A stretch of DNA of 5,728 bases, taken from Bacillota bacterium. GTDB lineage: Bacteria; Bacillota; Clostridia; Clostridiales; Caloramatoraceae. The stretch is from the NCBI GenBank assembly GCA_023415335.1, contig JAEZLD010000050.1:1-5728 (forward strand). Reading direction: 5' to 3'. The notes beneath the pieces are model-generated. The model saw nothing but the letters and a program-made list of their open reading frames with translations, did no database searches and was not told where the DNA came from. How positions within the stretch are numbered: the stretch's first letter is position 1; every line of letters starts with the position of its first letter. The position numbers and the translations under genes were made by a program. Positions 5,699-5,728 of this stretch are shown here, piece by piece.

Positions 5699-5728
5699 AT
5701 GGAGGGGGATGAAATGAAAAATGTTTAA
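5699..5728 (+). other. Ribosome binding site and start-codon cluster at the right edge
   Basis: GGAGGGGG (5701-5708) is a very strong Shine-Dalgarno sequence. The best-spaced ATG (5714, 5 nt later) reads only M-K-N-V and stops with TAA at 5726-5728, the last bases of the window. An ATG at 5721 (M-F-...) in another frame stays open to the edge, with 12 nt spacing. Either a downstream gene starts at 5721, or the site belongs to a tiny leader frame. Sequence beyond the edge is needed to decide. Confidence 0.35.

Overview
The window looks like a chromosomal segment of a low-GC, anaerobic Bacillota, most likely a member of the class Clostridia. The support is strong Shine-Dalgarno sequences (GGAGG/AAGGAG) in front of every gene, very AT-rich spacers, A/T-ending codons, compact rho-independent terminators, and an oxygen-sensitive type of iron-sulfur flavoenzyme (2-enoate/2,4-dienoyl-CoA reductase architecture). 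No species can be named from the sequence alone. I saw no rRNA, tRNA, CRISPR array, insertion sequence or phage module.

Layout from left to right. Positions 1-20 hold only the first codons of a leftward gene, with its ribosome binding site and a probable extended -10 promoter. Positions 55-290 have no gene but carry a small terminator-like hairpin and a cluster of short repeats. A textbook consensus promoter (TTGACA, 17 bp, TATAAT; 295-323) then drives a 44-residue unrecognised peptide gene (404-538), closed by a hairpin (559-591). The next roughly 290 bases have no supportable gene. They separate the peptide gene from a convergent MerR-family regulator on the minus strand (885-1856).

The merR gene is divergent from a 649-residue flavin/iron-sulfur ene-reductase-type oxidoreductase (2126-4075). 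The shared 269-bp spacer carries two near-identical direct repeats 42 bp apart. It also carries, in front of the oxidoreductase, a promoter with the long 19-bp spacer and internal dyad expected of MerR-controlled promoters. The natural reading is a regulator/enzyme pair: the MerR protein senses an unsaturated (perhaps hydrophobic) compound and turns on the reductase that acts on it. This is inference from layout. The substrate cannot be read from the sequence.

After a strong terminator, an independently transcribed cysteine aminopeptidase gene (pepC, bleomycin hydrolase family; 4223-5560) follows with an intact catalytic triad and C-terminal tail, then another terminator (5611-5659). The last 70 bases hold a possible promoter and a ribosome binding site for something that continues beyond, or stops exactly at, the right edge.

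The most unusual items are the strongly promoted orphan peptide gene and the MerR-type control region. The enzymes belong to known families.
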